Shown here one piece after another: positions 24,262-33,090 of a stretch of DNA of 34,611 nt. This stretch comes from an uncultured Cytophaga sp. GTDB lineage: Bacteria > Bacteroidota > Bacteroidia > Cytophagales > Cytophagaceae. The stretch is from contig NZ_CALMGQ010000129.1 of assembly GCF_937863595.1 (NCBI RefSeq), positions 1-34,611 of the forward strand, read 5' to 3'. The translations under genes were made by a program, and so were the position numbers. The notes beneath the pieces are model-generated. The model was not told the DNA's origin and made no database searches. It worked only from the letters and a program-made list of their open reading frames with translations. How positions within the stretch are numbered: position 1 is the stretch's first letter; each line of letters begins with the position of its first letter.

Positions 24262-25309
24262 TTTTCAATACGATATAAACCAATGGTATGCGCTACAATA
24301 CTGGCTTAAGCCATTTGTATTGAAAAGTTACCTCTGGGAAAATCCTCTATTTCTATATGCAATTTTAGGTACACCAATGCTCTTATTTTTCCGTTGGCTT
24401 GTATATTATAAATTTAGAAAAAAATATAAAGTAGCCTTAAATAAAAAAGATACTTCTTCTTTAAATTTAATTCAAGTACTTCGCTTTATACCTCATAGCC
24501 TATTACTTATTTCAATTGCTTTCTTACTCGTGTCTCTCGCTAGACCACAAAAAAGTAATGAAACAAATACGCAATATACCGAAGGTATAAATATCATGTT
24601 TGTTATGGATGTATCGGAATCAATGAAGATAACAGACATACACCCGAGTAGATTTGACGCAGCCAAGCAAATTTGTACAGATATCATTCAGAAAAGAAAT
24701 TCTGATAGAATTGGAATTGTTGTTTTTTCTGGTGAAGCTATTACCCTTTCACCTCTAACAAATGATTACAGTTTATTATTAGATAAATTAAATGACTTAA
24801 AACAGAATAAAAAATTAACATCAGGCACTGCCATTGGTTCTGCCTTGGGTACAGCAATTAATCGGTTAAAAAATACCCAAACACAAGAACGACTCATTGT
24901 ACTCATTAGCGATGGAGAAAACACATCCGGCTTATTAGATCCTGCAACAGCTGCGGAATTATGTCTAGAATATAATATTAAAATATATTGTATTGGCTTG
25001 GGTAAAGATGGAACGCATCAATTTAGAGACGAAAATGGAACCATACAATATGTTGAAAGTAAATTAGATGAAAATACGTTAAAAAATATTTCAACTATTA
25101 CAAAAGGAAAATTCTACAGGGCGTACAATAAAAAGAGTTTGACAGATATTATCGAAAATATCAACCTATTAGAAAAAGGTAAAATCATACAACAACATTA
25201 TACCGATATAAAAGATTATTACACAGTTTATTTAAAATGGTCTATTGTTTTCTTTTTACTTTGGACTGTAACACGAATTTCCTTTTTAAATAATTTTTTA
25301 GAAGATTAA
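24254..25309 (+). CDS. BatA-like VWA-domain membrane protein
   Basis: A 351-residue protein. Two N-terminal membrane segments lie near 31-50 and 77-95, then a von Willebrand A domain about 112-300, and a C-terminal helix near 327-345. The metal-ion site is intact: DVSES at 119-123 and ISDGEN further on, with a Thr/Gly-rich loop (TSGTAIGSALGTAI) in between. The conserved PSRFDAAK and DRIGIVVFSGEA segments match BatA. It would face the periplasm or cytoplasm anchored in the inner membrane, bound to the other Bat proteins. No batB follows; the next gene is a SET-domain protein and then an IS element. Confidence 0.88.
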   Translation: MDNFQYDINQWYALQYWLKPFVLKSYLWENPLFLYAILGTPMLLFFRWLVYYKFRKKYKVALNKKDTSSLNLIQVLRFIPHSLLLISIAFLLVSLARPQKSNETNTQYTEGINIMFVMDVSESMKITDIHPSRFDAAKQICTDIIQKRNSDRIGIVVFSGEAITLSPLTNDYSLLLDKLNDLKQNKKLTSGTAIGSALGTAINRLKNTQTQERLIVLISDGENTSGLLDPATAAELCLEYNIKIYCIGLGKDGTHQFRDENGTIQYVESKLDENTLKNISTITKGKFYRAYNKKSLTDIIENINLLEKGKIIQQHYTDIKDYYTVYLKWSIVFFLLWTVTRISFLNNFLED

Positions 25310-25323
25310 ATTGAAATTACCTC

Positions 25324-25752
25324 ATGCCAGATTCTATTGAAGCAAAAGAAAAGGACTATTTGTATATACAGACTTCACAATTGCCAAATGCTGGCAACGG
25401 CTTGTTCACATCTATAGACATATTCAAAGATGAAGTAATTTCACTCTTTAAAGGTGAATCGCTCTCTGATAAAGAAGCAGCTAAACGTGCTAAAAATAAA
25501 GAAGATGGATATTTCATCAACATGCTTGACGGAACAATTTTAGATTCCAAAAATACTTTTTGTTTTGCCAAGTACGCCAATGATTCTCAAGGATTGAAAA
25601 AAACAGCCTATGTATATAATGCAGAAATTAGTTTAAACGATGAAGAAGAGGTTTGTTTGGTTGCCTTAAAAAAAATCAAAAAGGGAGAAGAAATTTTTTG
25701 CAGCTATGGAAAAAAATATTGGCAAAAATTCAAGAAGGAGCATAGTTCATAG
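25324..25752 (+). CDS. Small SET-domain protein
   Basis: A 142-residue single-domain protein. It shows the SET landmarks: SQLPNAGNGLFTSIDI (about 18-33, the N-terminal SAM-binding loop), FCFAKYANDSQG in the place of the RFxNHxC motif (Asn-Asp here in place of Asn-His), and GEEIFCSYGKKYW with the catalytic-region Tyr. Such proteins are lysine methyltransferases in eukaryotes and some bacteria; the substrate is unknown here. Without pre- or post-SET domains it is a minimal form. It begins 14 bases after the BatA-like gene and may be cotranscribed with it. About 155 bases further on lies an IS3-family element. Confidence 0.85.
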   Translation: MPDSIEAKEKDYLYIQTSQLPNAGNGLFTSIDIFKDEVISLFKGESLSDKEAAKRAKNKEDGYFINMLDGTILDSKNTFCFAKYANDSQGLKKTAYVYNAEISLNDEEEVCLVALKKIKKGEEIFCSYGKKYWQKFKKEHSS

Positions 25753-25963
25753 GTGGTTGAGTTAAATTAAAACCCCATATATTAATAGCTTTACACAAGC
25801 AACAACCTCACATTTTTTATTATTAGCAATGTTCAGACGATTTTAGTTCTTCCGAACACGTGTAGATTCTAGTCACCTTCCCGATTAGTATGAGTTCTTA
25901 ATGTCTGCCTTGGAACTGCTACATTTACTTGGACATTAAGTTAAGCTAAAAATTCTTATCTTA

Positions 25964-26284
25964 ATGAATATGTCAAAAACGAGAAAAAAGTATGATCGCG
26001 AGTTTAAACTGATGGCAGTTGAACTGAGCAACAAACGCACTGAATTGGTGTCATTAGCCAAGGAGTTAGATGTGAGGCCAGAGCTTCTATACAGGTGGCG
26101 TAAGGAGTTTAGCTTGAAAAACGAAGTTAGCTTCCCTGGTAATGGGAAAGTCCTTCAGACGGATTTAGAGGCTGAAAATACTCGCTTAAAAAGACAACTT
26201 AACGAAAGTGAAATGGAGAATGCTATCCTAAAAAAGGCTGTAAGCATTTTCTCCAGGAGCGATGGGAAACATTCCAATTCATAA
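25964..26284 (+). CDS. IS3-family transposase OrfA
   Basis: A 106-residue protein with an N-terminal helix-turn-helix (KYDREFKLMAVELSN, then LAKELDVRPELLYRWRKEF) for binding the element ends. It is followed by a leucine-zipper-like helix LEAENTRLKRQLNESEMENAILKKA for dimerisation. The slippery sequence A-AAA-AAG at 26230-26236 lies near its 3' end (frame-0 codons AAA AAG), where a -1 shift would yield the OrfAB fusion transposase. It ends at its own stop at 26284. Start is the ATG at 25964; a second ATG lies two codons later. Confidence 0.9.
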   Translation: MNMSKTRKKYDREFKLMAVELSNKRTELVSLAKELDVRPELLYRWRKEFSLKNEVSFPGNGKVLQTDLEAENTRLKRQLNESEMENAILKKAVSIFSRSDGKHSNS

Positions 26285-26292
26285 AAGGTCAT

Positions 26293-27147
26293 ATGAAATT
26301 GTTTCCTATTGAGAAGATGTGTACAGTTTTAAAAGTAAGTAGAAGTGGATATTATAACTGGCTTTCTAGGAAGGCTTCCAAAAGAACCTTGGAAAACAAA
26401 GCCATTACAACTAAAATTATAGCTATTCATTCTGAAAGTAAACATACCTATGGAAGCCCTATGATTACTGAAGCATTAAAAAAATCGTGTATACACATTT
26501 CAAGACCAAGAGTAGCTCGGTTAATGAAAAAGGCTCATATTCAATCTATAAGACATTGCAAGTTTGTAGTAACGACTAATTCTAATCATAAATATCCAAT
26601 TGCTGAGAATAAATTAAATAGAGAATTTCATGCTCGCTCACTTGGAGAAGTTTGGGTTTCAGATATTACATATATTCAAACAAAGGAAGGCTGGCTTTAT
26701 TTAACGACTGTTATTGATTTAGCAGACAGAAAAGTAGTTGGTTGGGCATTAAGCAAGACAATGAAAGCATGTGATACAAGTATTGCCGCATTCAATATGG
26801 CAATAAAAAACAGGCCTATTGTTTCAGAATTAATATTCCATTCAGACAGAGGGATTCAATACGCATGTACAGAGTTTAAAACCTTATTAGAAAGCAATAC
26901 AAACGTTATCAGAAGCATGAGTCGTAAAGGTAACTGTTGGGACAATGCGGTTGCAGAAAGCTTCTTTAAGACGCTAAAGTGCGATATTATTTATGGAAAT
27001 AAATTCCTATTCATTGATCAAGCAAAGTTAGAAGTGTTTCACTATATAGAAATATGGTACAATAAAAAAAGATTACATTCTGCTTTAGGATATAAAACTC
27101 CTGAAGAAATGGAACAATGGTTAACCAATAATAAATTAGTCGCTTAA
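26293..27147 (+). CDS. IS3-family transposase OrfB (DDE integrase core)
   Basis: A 284-residue product from its own ATG, more likely made as part of OrfAB by -1 frameshifting at 26230-26236; the frame is open upstream to 26212. An HTH_21-like region lies near 35-85 and the DDE/rve catalytic core at 110-275. Catalytic residues are Asp124 in VWVSDITYI, Asp185 in FHSDRGIQYAC and Glu222 in CWDNAVAESFFKTLK, with 36 residues between the last two. It ends 30 bases before the right inverted-repeat tip. All residues needed for cutting and joining DNA are present. Confidence 0.92.
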   Translation: MKLFPIEKMCTVLKVSRSGYYNWLSRKASKRTLENKAITTKIIAIHSESKHTYGSPMITEALKKSCIHISRPRVARLMKKAHIQSIRHCKFVVTTNSNHKYPIAENKLNREFHARSLGEVWVSDITYIQTKEGWLYLTTVIDLADRKVVGWALSKTMKACDTSIAAFNMAIKNRPIVSELIFHSDRGIQYACTEFKTLLESNTNVIRSMSRKGNCWDNAVAESFFKTLKCDIIYGNKFLFIDQAKLEVFHYIEIWYNKKRLHSALGYKTPEEMEQWLTNNKLVA

Positions 27148-27316
27148 TATAATGTCCAGTTTATTGTTGCAACTCCACCTATCATAAGATTTATACTGCA
27201 CGATAGTGAATTCATTTAAACCCTATCAAAGAAATCGTCGAAACACATAAAAATTGGTTGACGACACCTAAAATTATGACAACATCATTCCCATTTAAAT
27301 CACTTCAAAATCCATA

Positions 27317-27343
27317 GTCTAGCAACAGGAACCTAGTAACTAG
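27317..27343 (+). repeat. Dispersed 27-bp repeat, copy 1
   Basis: GTCTAGCAAC followed by a degenerate AACCTAG unit matches the inverted sequence at 34409-34435 in 22 of 27 positions. Confidence 0.45.
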
Positions 27344-27422
27344 AAACTATTCAATAAACAATCGAATAAATCCATACGTTCTTCCCATAAATAGCCTCAT
27401 TCATCTACTTCTACTAAGAATT

Positions 27423-27430
27423 TAACTTTG
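27423..27430 (+). promoter_or_regulatory. Possible -7 element of the RND operon
   Basis: TAACTTTG matches TAnnTTTG exactly, about 45 bases before the adaptor start codon, but no TTG lies 17-23 bases upstream. Confidence 0.3.
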
Positions 27431-27475
27431 AATGCTTAACTTTATTCTTACGAACTTCCAATAATACAATCTAAT

Positions 27476-28555
27476 ATGAAATTGAAATATATAATTTATA
27501 CGCTCATCTTTTTAGGAATAGGAGGATTAATATACTACCGCATTGTTAAAAATAAAGAATTAACAGATTCTAGCAAACCCAAGGGTATGTTTAATAAATC
27601 AATTGGGGTGAATGGTATTGTTTTAAAAGCGAGAGAATTTTCAAATACCATATCCGTATCTGGATCTATCGGTGCGAATGAACAAGTACAACTTCGCAGC
27701 CAGATTACAGGTATCATAACCAATATCTATTTCACTGAAGGTAGTAATGTAAAAAAAGGACAAGCACTGGTAAAAATAGATGACGCAGAATTACAAGCCC
27801 AACTATCAGAGGTCTTGGTTCGTGTAGAATTAGCATCTGAAAATGAAAAACGTGCAAATGCATTATTAAAAAAAGAAGGTATTAGTAGGGAAGAATATGA
27901 AATTACATTGTCTGCAATGAAGTCCTTACAAGCTCAAGAACAAATTATTCGTACACAACTTGCAAAGACACTCATCAAAGCACCTTTTGATGGAACCATT
28001 GGATTGAGAAATGTTTCTGTTGGAGTATATCTTTCATCAGATATGGTGATTGCAAATTTGGTAAATACCAATCCGATTAAACTTACTTTTTCTGTTCCTG
28101 AAAAATACGCTGCATCCATGAAGGTGAATACAAAAGTCCAGTTTACCTTTGCCGGTTCGTCCAAAACATATACCGCAACTATTTACGCTATAGAGCCAGA
28201 AATTGATGCGCTTACTCGCACATTGCAATTACGTGCAAAAGCATCCAATACAGACGGAGTCTTATTGCCAGGATCATTTGCAAATATTGAGTTGCCCCTT
28301 ACAACTATTAAAAATGCGCTACTTGTACCTACAGAGGCGGTAATTCCAATTCAAGATGGCAAGAAGGTATTTATTGTTAAAGATGGAAAAGCAAAAGAAG
28401 CAATCATTGAAACCTCTTCTCGTACCGATAAAGACTTGCTTATTCTGTCTGGACTTAACGAAGGAGATACAGTAATAACAACAGGAGTAATGTCTATGAA
28501 GACAGGTACTTCAGTAAAAGTAAACCTTACAAACGTTGAACAACAAACGAAATGA
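27476..28555 (+). CDS. RND efflux periplasmic adaptor
   Basis: A 359-residue HlyD/AcrA-type membrane-fusion protein with an N-terminal anchor helix (about 5-22, no lipobox). The lipoyl-like domain is split (QITGIITNIYFTEGSNVKKGQALVKID near 81-107 and TLIKAPFDGTIG near 162-173) around a short coiled coil. Beta-barrel and membrane-proximal domains follow. SLQAQEQIIRTQLAKTLIKAP is the typical hairpin return. The four-base overlap (ATGA) with the pump gene and the following tolC-like gene show a complete RND operon. The substrate is unknown. A short coiled coil fits the MexH-like adaptors common in Bacteroidota. Confidence 0.9.
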   Translation: MKLKYIIYTLIFLGIGGLIYYRIVKNKELTDSSKPKGMFNKSIGVNGIVLKAREFSNTISVSGSIGANEQVQLRSQITGIITNIYFTEGSNVKKGQALVKIDDAELQAQLSEVLVRVELASENEKRANALLKKEGISREEYEITLSAMKSLQAQEQIIRTQLAKTLIKAPFDGTIGLRNVSVGVYLSSDMVIANLVNTNPIKLTFSVPEKYAASMKVNTKVQFTFAGSSKTYTATIYAIEPEIDALTRTLQLRAKASNTDGVLLPGSFANIELPLTTIKNALLVPTEAVIPIQDGKKVFIVKDGKAKEAIIETSSRTDKDLLILSGLNEGDTVITTGVMSMKTGTSVKVNLTNVEQQTK

Positions 28556-31500
28556 GTTTATCGAGTTTAAGTATTAAGCGCCCTGTATTTACGATTGTTA
28601 TCAATCTAATGTTAATTCTTTTTGGGGTTATTGGATTTACCTATTTAGGTATTCGTGAATACCCATCTATAGATCCTGCAACGATTTCCGTCCGCACCAG
28701 TTACTCGGGTGCCAATGCAGATATTATTGAGTCCCAAATTACTGAACCGTTAGAAAAAGCCATTAACGCAATTGATGGTATTCGTAATATTTCTTCTTCA
28801 AGCAATCAAGGTAGCAGCAATATCACGATTGAATTCAACTTAGATAAAAATTTAGAAGAAGCTGCAAATGATGTGCGTGACAAAGTTTCACAAGCAACTC
28901 GTAGTTTACCACAAGATATTGACGCTGCTCCAGTTGTTTCAAAAGCGGATGCAGATTCACAACCGATCATTATTTTAACGGTTAGCAGTACATCAAGAGA
29001 TATTTTACAATTAAGTGATTACGCTGAAAATTCAATCGCACAACGTTTACAGACCATACCTGGCGTAAGTAGTGTACAAATTTATGGTCAGAAAAAGTAT
29101 GCCATGCGCTTATGGATTGACCCTACAAAGTTAACGGCTTACGGACTTACCGTTGCAGAAATTAAAGCCGCATTGAGCAAAGAAAATGTGGAGTTGCCTT
29201 CTGGAAAAATTACAGGTGCAAATACAGAGTTGAGTGTGAACACACTCGGAAATCTTTCAACTGAGGATCAATTTAAAAAATTAATTATACGAACCGAAGG
29301 AGATAAAATTGTTCGATTTTCTGATATAGGAACCGTTGATTTAGGTCCAGAGAATTTAGAAACACAAATGACAGAATCTGGCAATCCCATGGTAGGATTA
29401 GCAATCATTCCTCAGCCCGGAACAAATTATTTAGAAATATCGAATGCTTTTTATGTACAACTAGAAAAATTAAAAAAGGAACTCCCTGCAGATGTTGAGC
29501 TAAAAATTGCTGTTGATAATACCTTATTCATCAAACAATCAGTAACAGAAGTAGCGGAAACCATTTTAATATCGCTCATACTCGTTATCATTATTATCTT
29601 TTTATTCTTCAGAGATTGGGGCGTAGCATTCCGACCTTTAGTTGATATTCCTGTATCACTAATTGCAACATTCTTTATTATGTATCTCTGTGGGTTCTCT
29701 GTAAATGTACTAACCTTACTCGCTATTGTATTGGCTACTGGTCTTGTAGTGGATGATGGTATTGTTGTTACTGAAAATATTTATAAGAAAGTTGAAGAAG
29801 GGATGTCCCCAATTCAAGCAGCTATAAAAGGCTCCAATGAAATCTTAATTCCTGTAATTTCAATTTCCATTACTTTGGCTGCTGTATTCCTTCCTGTAAT
29901 ATTCTTACAAGGTTTTGTTGGACAACTATTTCGAGAATTTGGGATTGTAATTGCATCTGCAGTATTAATTTCTGCATTTGTTTCCTTAACATTAACCCCT
30001 ATGCTCAACGCCTACTTAATGAAAGGTGGCGTACATCAAAAATCAAAATTCTATCATTTAACAGAACCATTTTTTGTAAAAATGAATGAAGGATATGGAA
30101 AAAGTTTGGCTTTATTTATGAAACGAAAGTGGTTAAGTTTCCCCATTATTATTGCCTGTATTGGACTAATCGTTTTATTCTTTTCAATTATAAAGAAAGA
30201 AACTGCCCCTTATGATGACCGCAGTTACCTAAGAGTGCAAGTAACTACTCCCGAAGGAGCTAGCTATGAATACACAGACCGTTTTATGAAGGAAATGACA
30301 CAATTGGTAAACGATTCATTCCCTGAAAAATTTGTTAACCTTGTCATTACCTCACCAGGATATGGTTCGTCTTCGGTTAACAGCGGAAGAATGATTATAT
30401 CCTTAGTACCGCCTAATGAACGGAAACGCTCTCAAACAGACATTGCAAATGATTTAACTAAACTCACAAAAAAATATTCCGAAGCGCGTGCTATGGTTAC
30501 CGAACAACCAACGATAGCTGTGAATAAAAGAGGTGGCCTGCCTGTTCAGTATATTATTAAAGCATTAAACTTTGAGAAGCTAAAAGAAAAAATACCCGAG
30601 TTTATGTCTGCGGCGGCAAGTGACCCAACATTTTCTACAACAGATGTTAATTTAAAATTCAATAAACCTGAATTAAATGTGACCATTGATCGCAGCAAAG
30701 CGCAAAGTCTTGGAGTGTCGGTATTGGACGTTGCACAAACGTTACAACTATCTCTTAGCGGACAACGTTTTGCTTATTTCTACATGAATGGAAAACAATA
30801 TCAGGTTATTGCACAATTTGATTTAGTAGATCGAAATGCACCCATTGATTTAACCTCCATCTTTGTTAAAAGTACCAGTGGAAAATTGATTCAATTAGAC
30901 AATCTCGTTACACTCAACGAACGTAGTAGTCCACCTCAACTTTACCATTCCGATAGATACATGTCAGCAACAGTATCTGCAGGTTTAGCTCCTGGGAAAA
31001 GTATTGGAGAAGGTATAGAAGCAATGGATCGGATTGCTGCTAAGGTATTAGATGATACATTCACGACAGACTTAGGTGGTGAATCTAGAGACTTTGTAGA
31101 AAGCGGATCGAACACATTATTTGCATTCAGTTTAGCACTTTTACTTATTTATTTAATTCTTGCGGCGCAATTCGAAAGTTTTATAGACCCCTTTATCATC
31201 ATCCTTACAGTACCTATGGCAGTTGGTGGCGCATTATTTTCCTTATGGCTCTTCGGTCAAACGTGGAATATCTTTAGTCAGATTGGGACCATTATGTTAA
31301 TCGGTCTTGTTACCAAAAATGGAATCTTGATTGTGGAATTTGCCAATCAATTAAAAGAACAAGGCAAACCAAAATTGGAAGCCATACTCGAAGCTTCGGA
31401 AGCTCGTTTACGTCCAATACTTATGACCAGCTTAACAATTGCATTGGGGGCTTTACCCATTGCACTGGCCTTAGGAGCTGCAGCAAAAAGTCGTGTTGGT

Positions 31501-31644
31501 ATGGGAGTTGTTATTGTTGGTGGAACATTGTTTTCGTTGGTGTTAACATTATTTGTAATACCTGCTATTTATGCCATGTGGTCGAAAGAACACAAACAGA
31601 ACAAAGAACTAGAAGAAGCAATCGCTTTAGAAAAAAGTATTTAA
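28552..31644 (+). CDS. RND-family efflux pump (HAE1 type)
   Basis: A 1030-residue inner-membrane proton-driven exporter of AcrB/MexF size. It opens with SIKRPVFTIVINLMLILFGV, followed by GIREYPSIDPATISVRTSYSG, the standard RND start. Two repeats of one helix plus a large periplasmic domain plus five helices are visible. The proton-relay pair in helix 4 is Asp401-Asp402 in GLVVDDGIVVTENI, and LAAQFESFIDPFIIILTVP and GLVTKNGILIVEFANQ mark helices 9-11. Lipophilic drugs, bile salts or metabolites are possible substrates; heavy-metal (HME) type is unlikely because the helix-4 motif is the HAE Asp-Asp. It overlaps the adaptor gene by four bases. Confidence 0.94.
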   Translation: MSLSSLSIKRPVFTIVINLMLILFGVIGFTYLGIREYPSIDPATISVRTSYSGANADIIESQITEPLEKAINAIDGIRNISSSSNQGSSNITIEFNLDKNLEEAANDVRDKVSQATRSLPQDIDAAPVVSKADADSQPIIILTVSSTSRDILQLSDYAENSIAQRLQTIPGVSSVQIYGQKKYAMRLWIDPTKLTAYGLTVAEIKAALSKENVELPSGKITGANTELSVNTLGNLSTEDQFKKLIIRTEGDKIVRFSDIGTVDLGPENLETQMTESGNPMVGLAIIPQPGTNYLEISNAFYVQLEKLKKELPADVELKIAVDNTLFIKQSVTEVAETILISLILVIIIIFLFFRDWGVAFRPLVDIPVSLIATFFIMYLCGFSVNVLTLLAIVLATGLVVDDGIVVTENIYKKVEEGMSPIQAAIKGSNEILIPVISISITLAAVFLPVIFLQGFVGQLFREFGIVIASAVLISAFVSLTLTPMLNAYLMKGGVHQKSKFYHLTEPFFVKMNEGYGKSLALFMKRKWLSFPIIIACIGLIVLFFSIIKKETAPYDDRSYLRVQVTTPEGASYEYTDRFMKEMTQLVNDSFPEKFVNLVITSPGYGSSSVNSGRMIISLVPPNERKRSQTDIANDLTKLTKKYSEARAMVTEQPTIAVNKRGGLPVQYIIKALNFEKLKEKIPEFMSAAASDPTFSTTDVNLKFNKPELNVTIDRSKAQSLGVSVLDVAQTLQLSLSGQRFAYFYMNGKQYQVIAQFDLVDRNAPIDLTSIFVKSTSGKLIQLDNLVTLNERSSPPQLYHSDRYMSATVSAGLAPGKSIGEGIEAMDRIAAKVLDDTFTTDLGGESRDFVESGSNTLFAFSLALLLIYLILAAQFESFIDPFIIILTVPMAVGGALFSLWLFGQTWNIFSQIGTIMLIGLVTKNGILIVEFANQLKEQGKPKLEAILEASEARLRPILMTSLTIALGALPIALALGAAAKSRVGMGVVIVGGTLFSLVLTLFVIPAIYAMWSKEHKQNKELEEAIALEKSI

Positions 31645-31655
31645 TACGAATTGAT

Positions 31656-32960
31656 ATGAAAAAAGGTATTGTATTACTATTTGCACTTTTCATTTTACTG
31701 CAACATTCCAATGCTCAGAATCAACTAAGCTTAGAAGAAGCAATACAGATAACATTGGAAAATAATTACAACATTAAACTTATTTCAAACGATCTTGAAA
31801 TAAGTAAAAATAATGTAAGCCCAGGTGTTGCTGGCGCTCTCCCCTATCTTGGAGGTAACTTTACGAACAATGGTAGCATACTTGATAGCAAACAAATACG
31901 TGCAGATGGAACTATACAATCAAAAGATGGTGCGCGTAATTCAAATTTAAATTATGGCGTAGGTCTAACATGGACGATCTTCGATGGCTTAGGGATGTTT
32001 GCTCGCTACGACCAGTTACAAGAGCTTGAAAAAATGGGAAAAGAAAATCTTCAAGTCGTAATCATGGAAAATGTTGCTTCGGTTACTTCAACCTATTATA
32101 ATTTAGTGCAACAACAGCAGCAACTATACGCTTACGATACAGCCATTCTTATTTCAAAACAACGGTTGGATTTTGCTAAAAATAGATATCAGGTTGGTAA
32201 GGCCGCAAAATTGGAAGTTCTCAATGCAGAAGTGGATATGAATACCGATACTACAAATTTATTGCGTCAACAAGAACTGTATAATAATACTCAAACAACT
32301 TTAAATCAACTAATGGCCAGAGATCCTAGTATACGTTTTAAGGTAACGGATACAATACCGGTTGATAATACATTGAACATTGAAGTATTAAAAGAGCAAG
32401 CACTCAAACATAATCCATCGTTACAGGCTGCTATTATTAATAAACGTGTTAGAGAACTGGATTTGAAAATTGTTAAATCATATAGATACCCAATAGTTAA
32501 TCTAAACTCAGGTTATAATTTCACAAATTCAAAATCAGCCTTAGGCTTTGCAACACAAACTTCTGGCAAAGGCTTAACTTACGGTGTTACTGCTTCAGTA
32601 CCTATTTTCAATGGATTTACTCAAAACATAAGTGAACACAATGCAAAAATTCTAATAAATAGTGCGGAAGTTCAATACGAACAATTAAATCAAACCATTT
32701 TATCAGATTTAACTTCAGTCTACCAAACCTATCAAACAAGTTTGGTGCTTGTGAAAATGGAAGAACGAAATCAACGCATTGCAAAAGAAAATTTAGAAAT
32801 CACCATAGATAAATTCAAATTAGGTAGTATTACAACCGTTGAATTTAGGGCTGCACAATTGAATTACATCAATGCAACGGTACGCAATAGCAATGCACAA
32901 TTCAATGCCAAAGTAGCTGAAATAAATCTGAGCAGAATCTCTGGAGCAATGGAGTACTAA
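31656..32960 (+). CDS. TolC-family outer-membrane efflux protein (RND operon)
   Basis: About 435 residues from the ATG at 31656, 11 bases after the pump gene; the reading frame extends upstream into the pump gene, but those residues are not signal-like. A signal peptide (MKKGIVLLFALFILLQHSNAQ) is followed by LSLEEAIQITLENNYNIKL, the typical OEP start. Two OEP repeats are visible, with GLTWTIFDGLGMFARY and VTASVPIFNGFTQN as the paired beta-strand/turn regions and KFKLGSITTVEFRAAQLNYINA as the second-repeat helix. It forms the exit duct for the adjacent RND pump. It is only distantly like the TolC of the ABC operon. Confidence 0.9.
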   Translation: MKKGIVLLFALFILLQHSNAQNQLSLEEAIQITLENNYNIKLISNDLEISKNNVSPGVAGALPYLGGNFTNNGSILDSKQIRADGTIQSKDGARNSNLNYGVGLTWTIFDGLGMFARYDQLQELEKMGKENLQVVIMENVASVTSTYYNLVQQQQQLYAYDTAILISKQRLDFAKNRYQVGKAAKLEVLNAEVDMNTDTTNLLRQQELYNNTQTTLNQLMARDPSIRFKVTDTIPVDNTLNIEVLKEQALKHNPSLQAAIINKRVRELDLKIVKSYRYPIVNLNSGYNFTNSKSALGFATQTSGKGLTYGVTASVPIFNGFTQNISEHNAKILINSAEVQYEQLNQTILSDLTSVYQTYQTSLVLVKMEERNQRIAKENLEITIDKFKLGSITTVEFRAAQLNYINATVRNSNAQFNAKVAEINLSRISGAMEY

Positions 32961-33090
32961 TGATTTCGTTCTCACATAATTGTTATTTACTTAAATATCA
33001 GTTGAAATAAAGACGCAGTTATTACATATTGAATTTATTGTAGTTTTATTGGTCAAAATTCAAGATATTCATACTCGTAACAGATATAGT

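Larger units (their letters stand above)
25911..27177 (+). mobile_element. IS3-family insertion sequence, complete
   Basis: A 1267-bp element bounded by imperfect inverted repeats (25911-25946 and 27142-27177, 27 of 36 positions matching) that start TGGA and end TCCA. A 3-bp direct repeat CCT flanks it (25908-25910 and 27178-27180), the usual target duplication of IS3 elements. It carries OrfA and OrfB with a slippery A-AAA-AAG heptamer at 26230-26236 and an open -1 frame from there into OrfB. All parts look intact, so it could still be active. It separates the Bat/SET genes from the RND operon. Confidence 0.92.
27178..27475. other. Non-coding gap between IS element and RND operon
   Basis: About 300 bases with no ORF of note. 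It contains the CCT duplication, one copy of a dispersed repeat (27317-27343) and a -7-like box close to the adaptor gene. No regulator gene is present, although RND operons often have one here. Confidence 0.6.

Noticed and set aside
25753..27475. IS element disrupting a gene
   Set aside because: Joining the flanks at one CCT gives no long open frame or recognisable protein, so the insertion seems intergenic.
31578..31655. N-terminal extension of the RND-operon TolC protein into the pump gene
   Set aside because: The extra residues are charged and overlap the pump's C-terminus; the signal peptide starts at the ATG at 31656.
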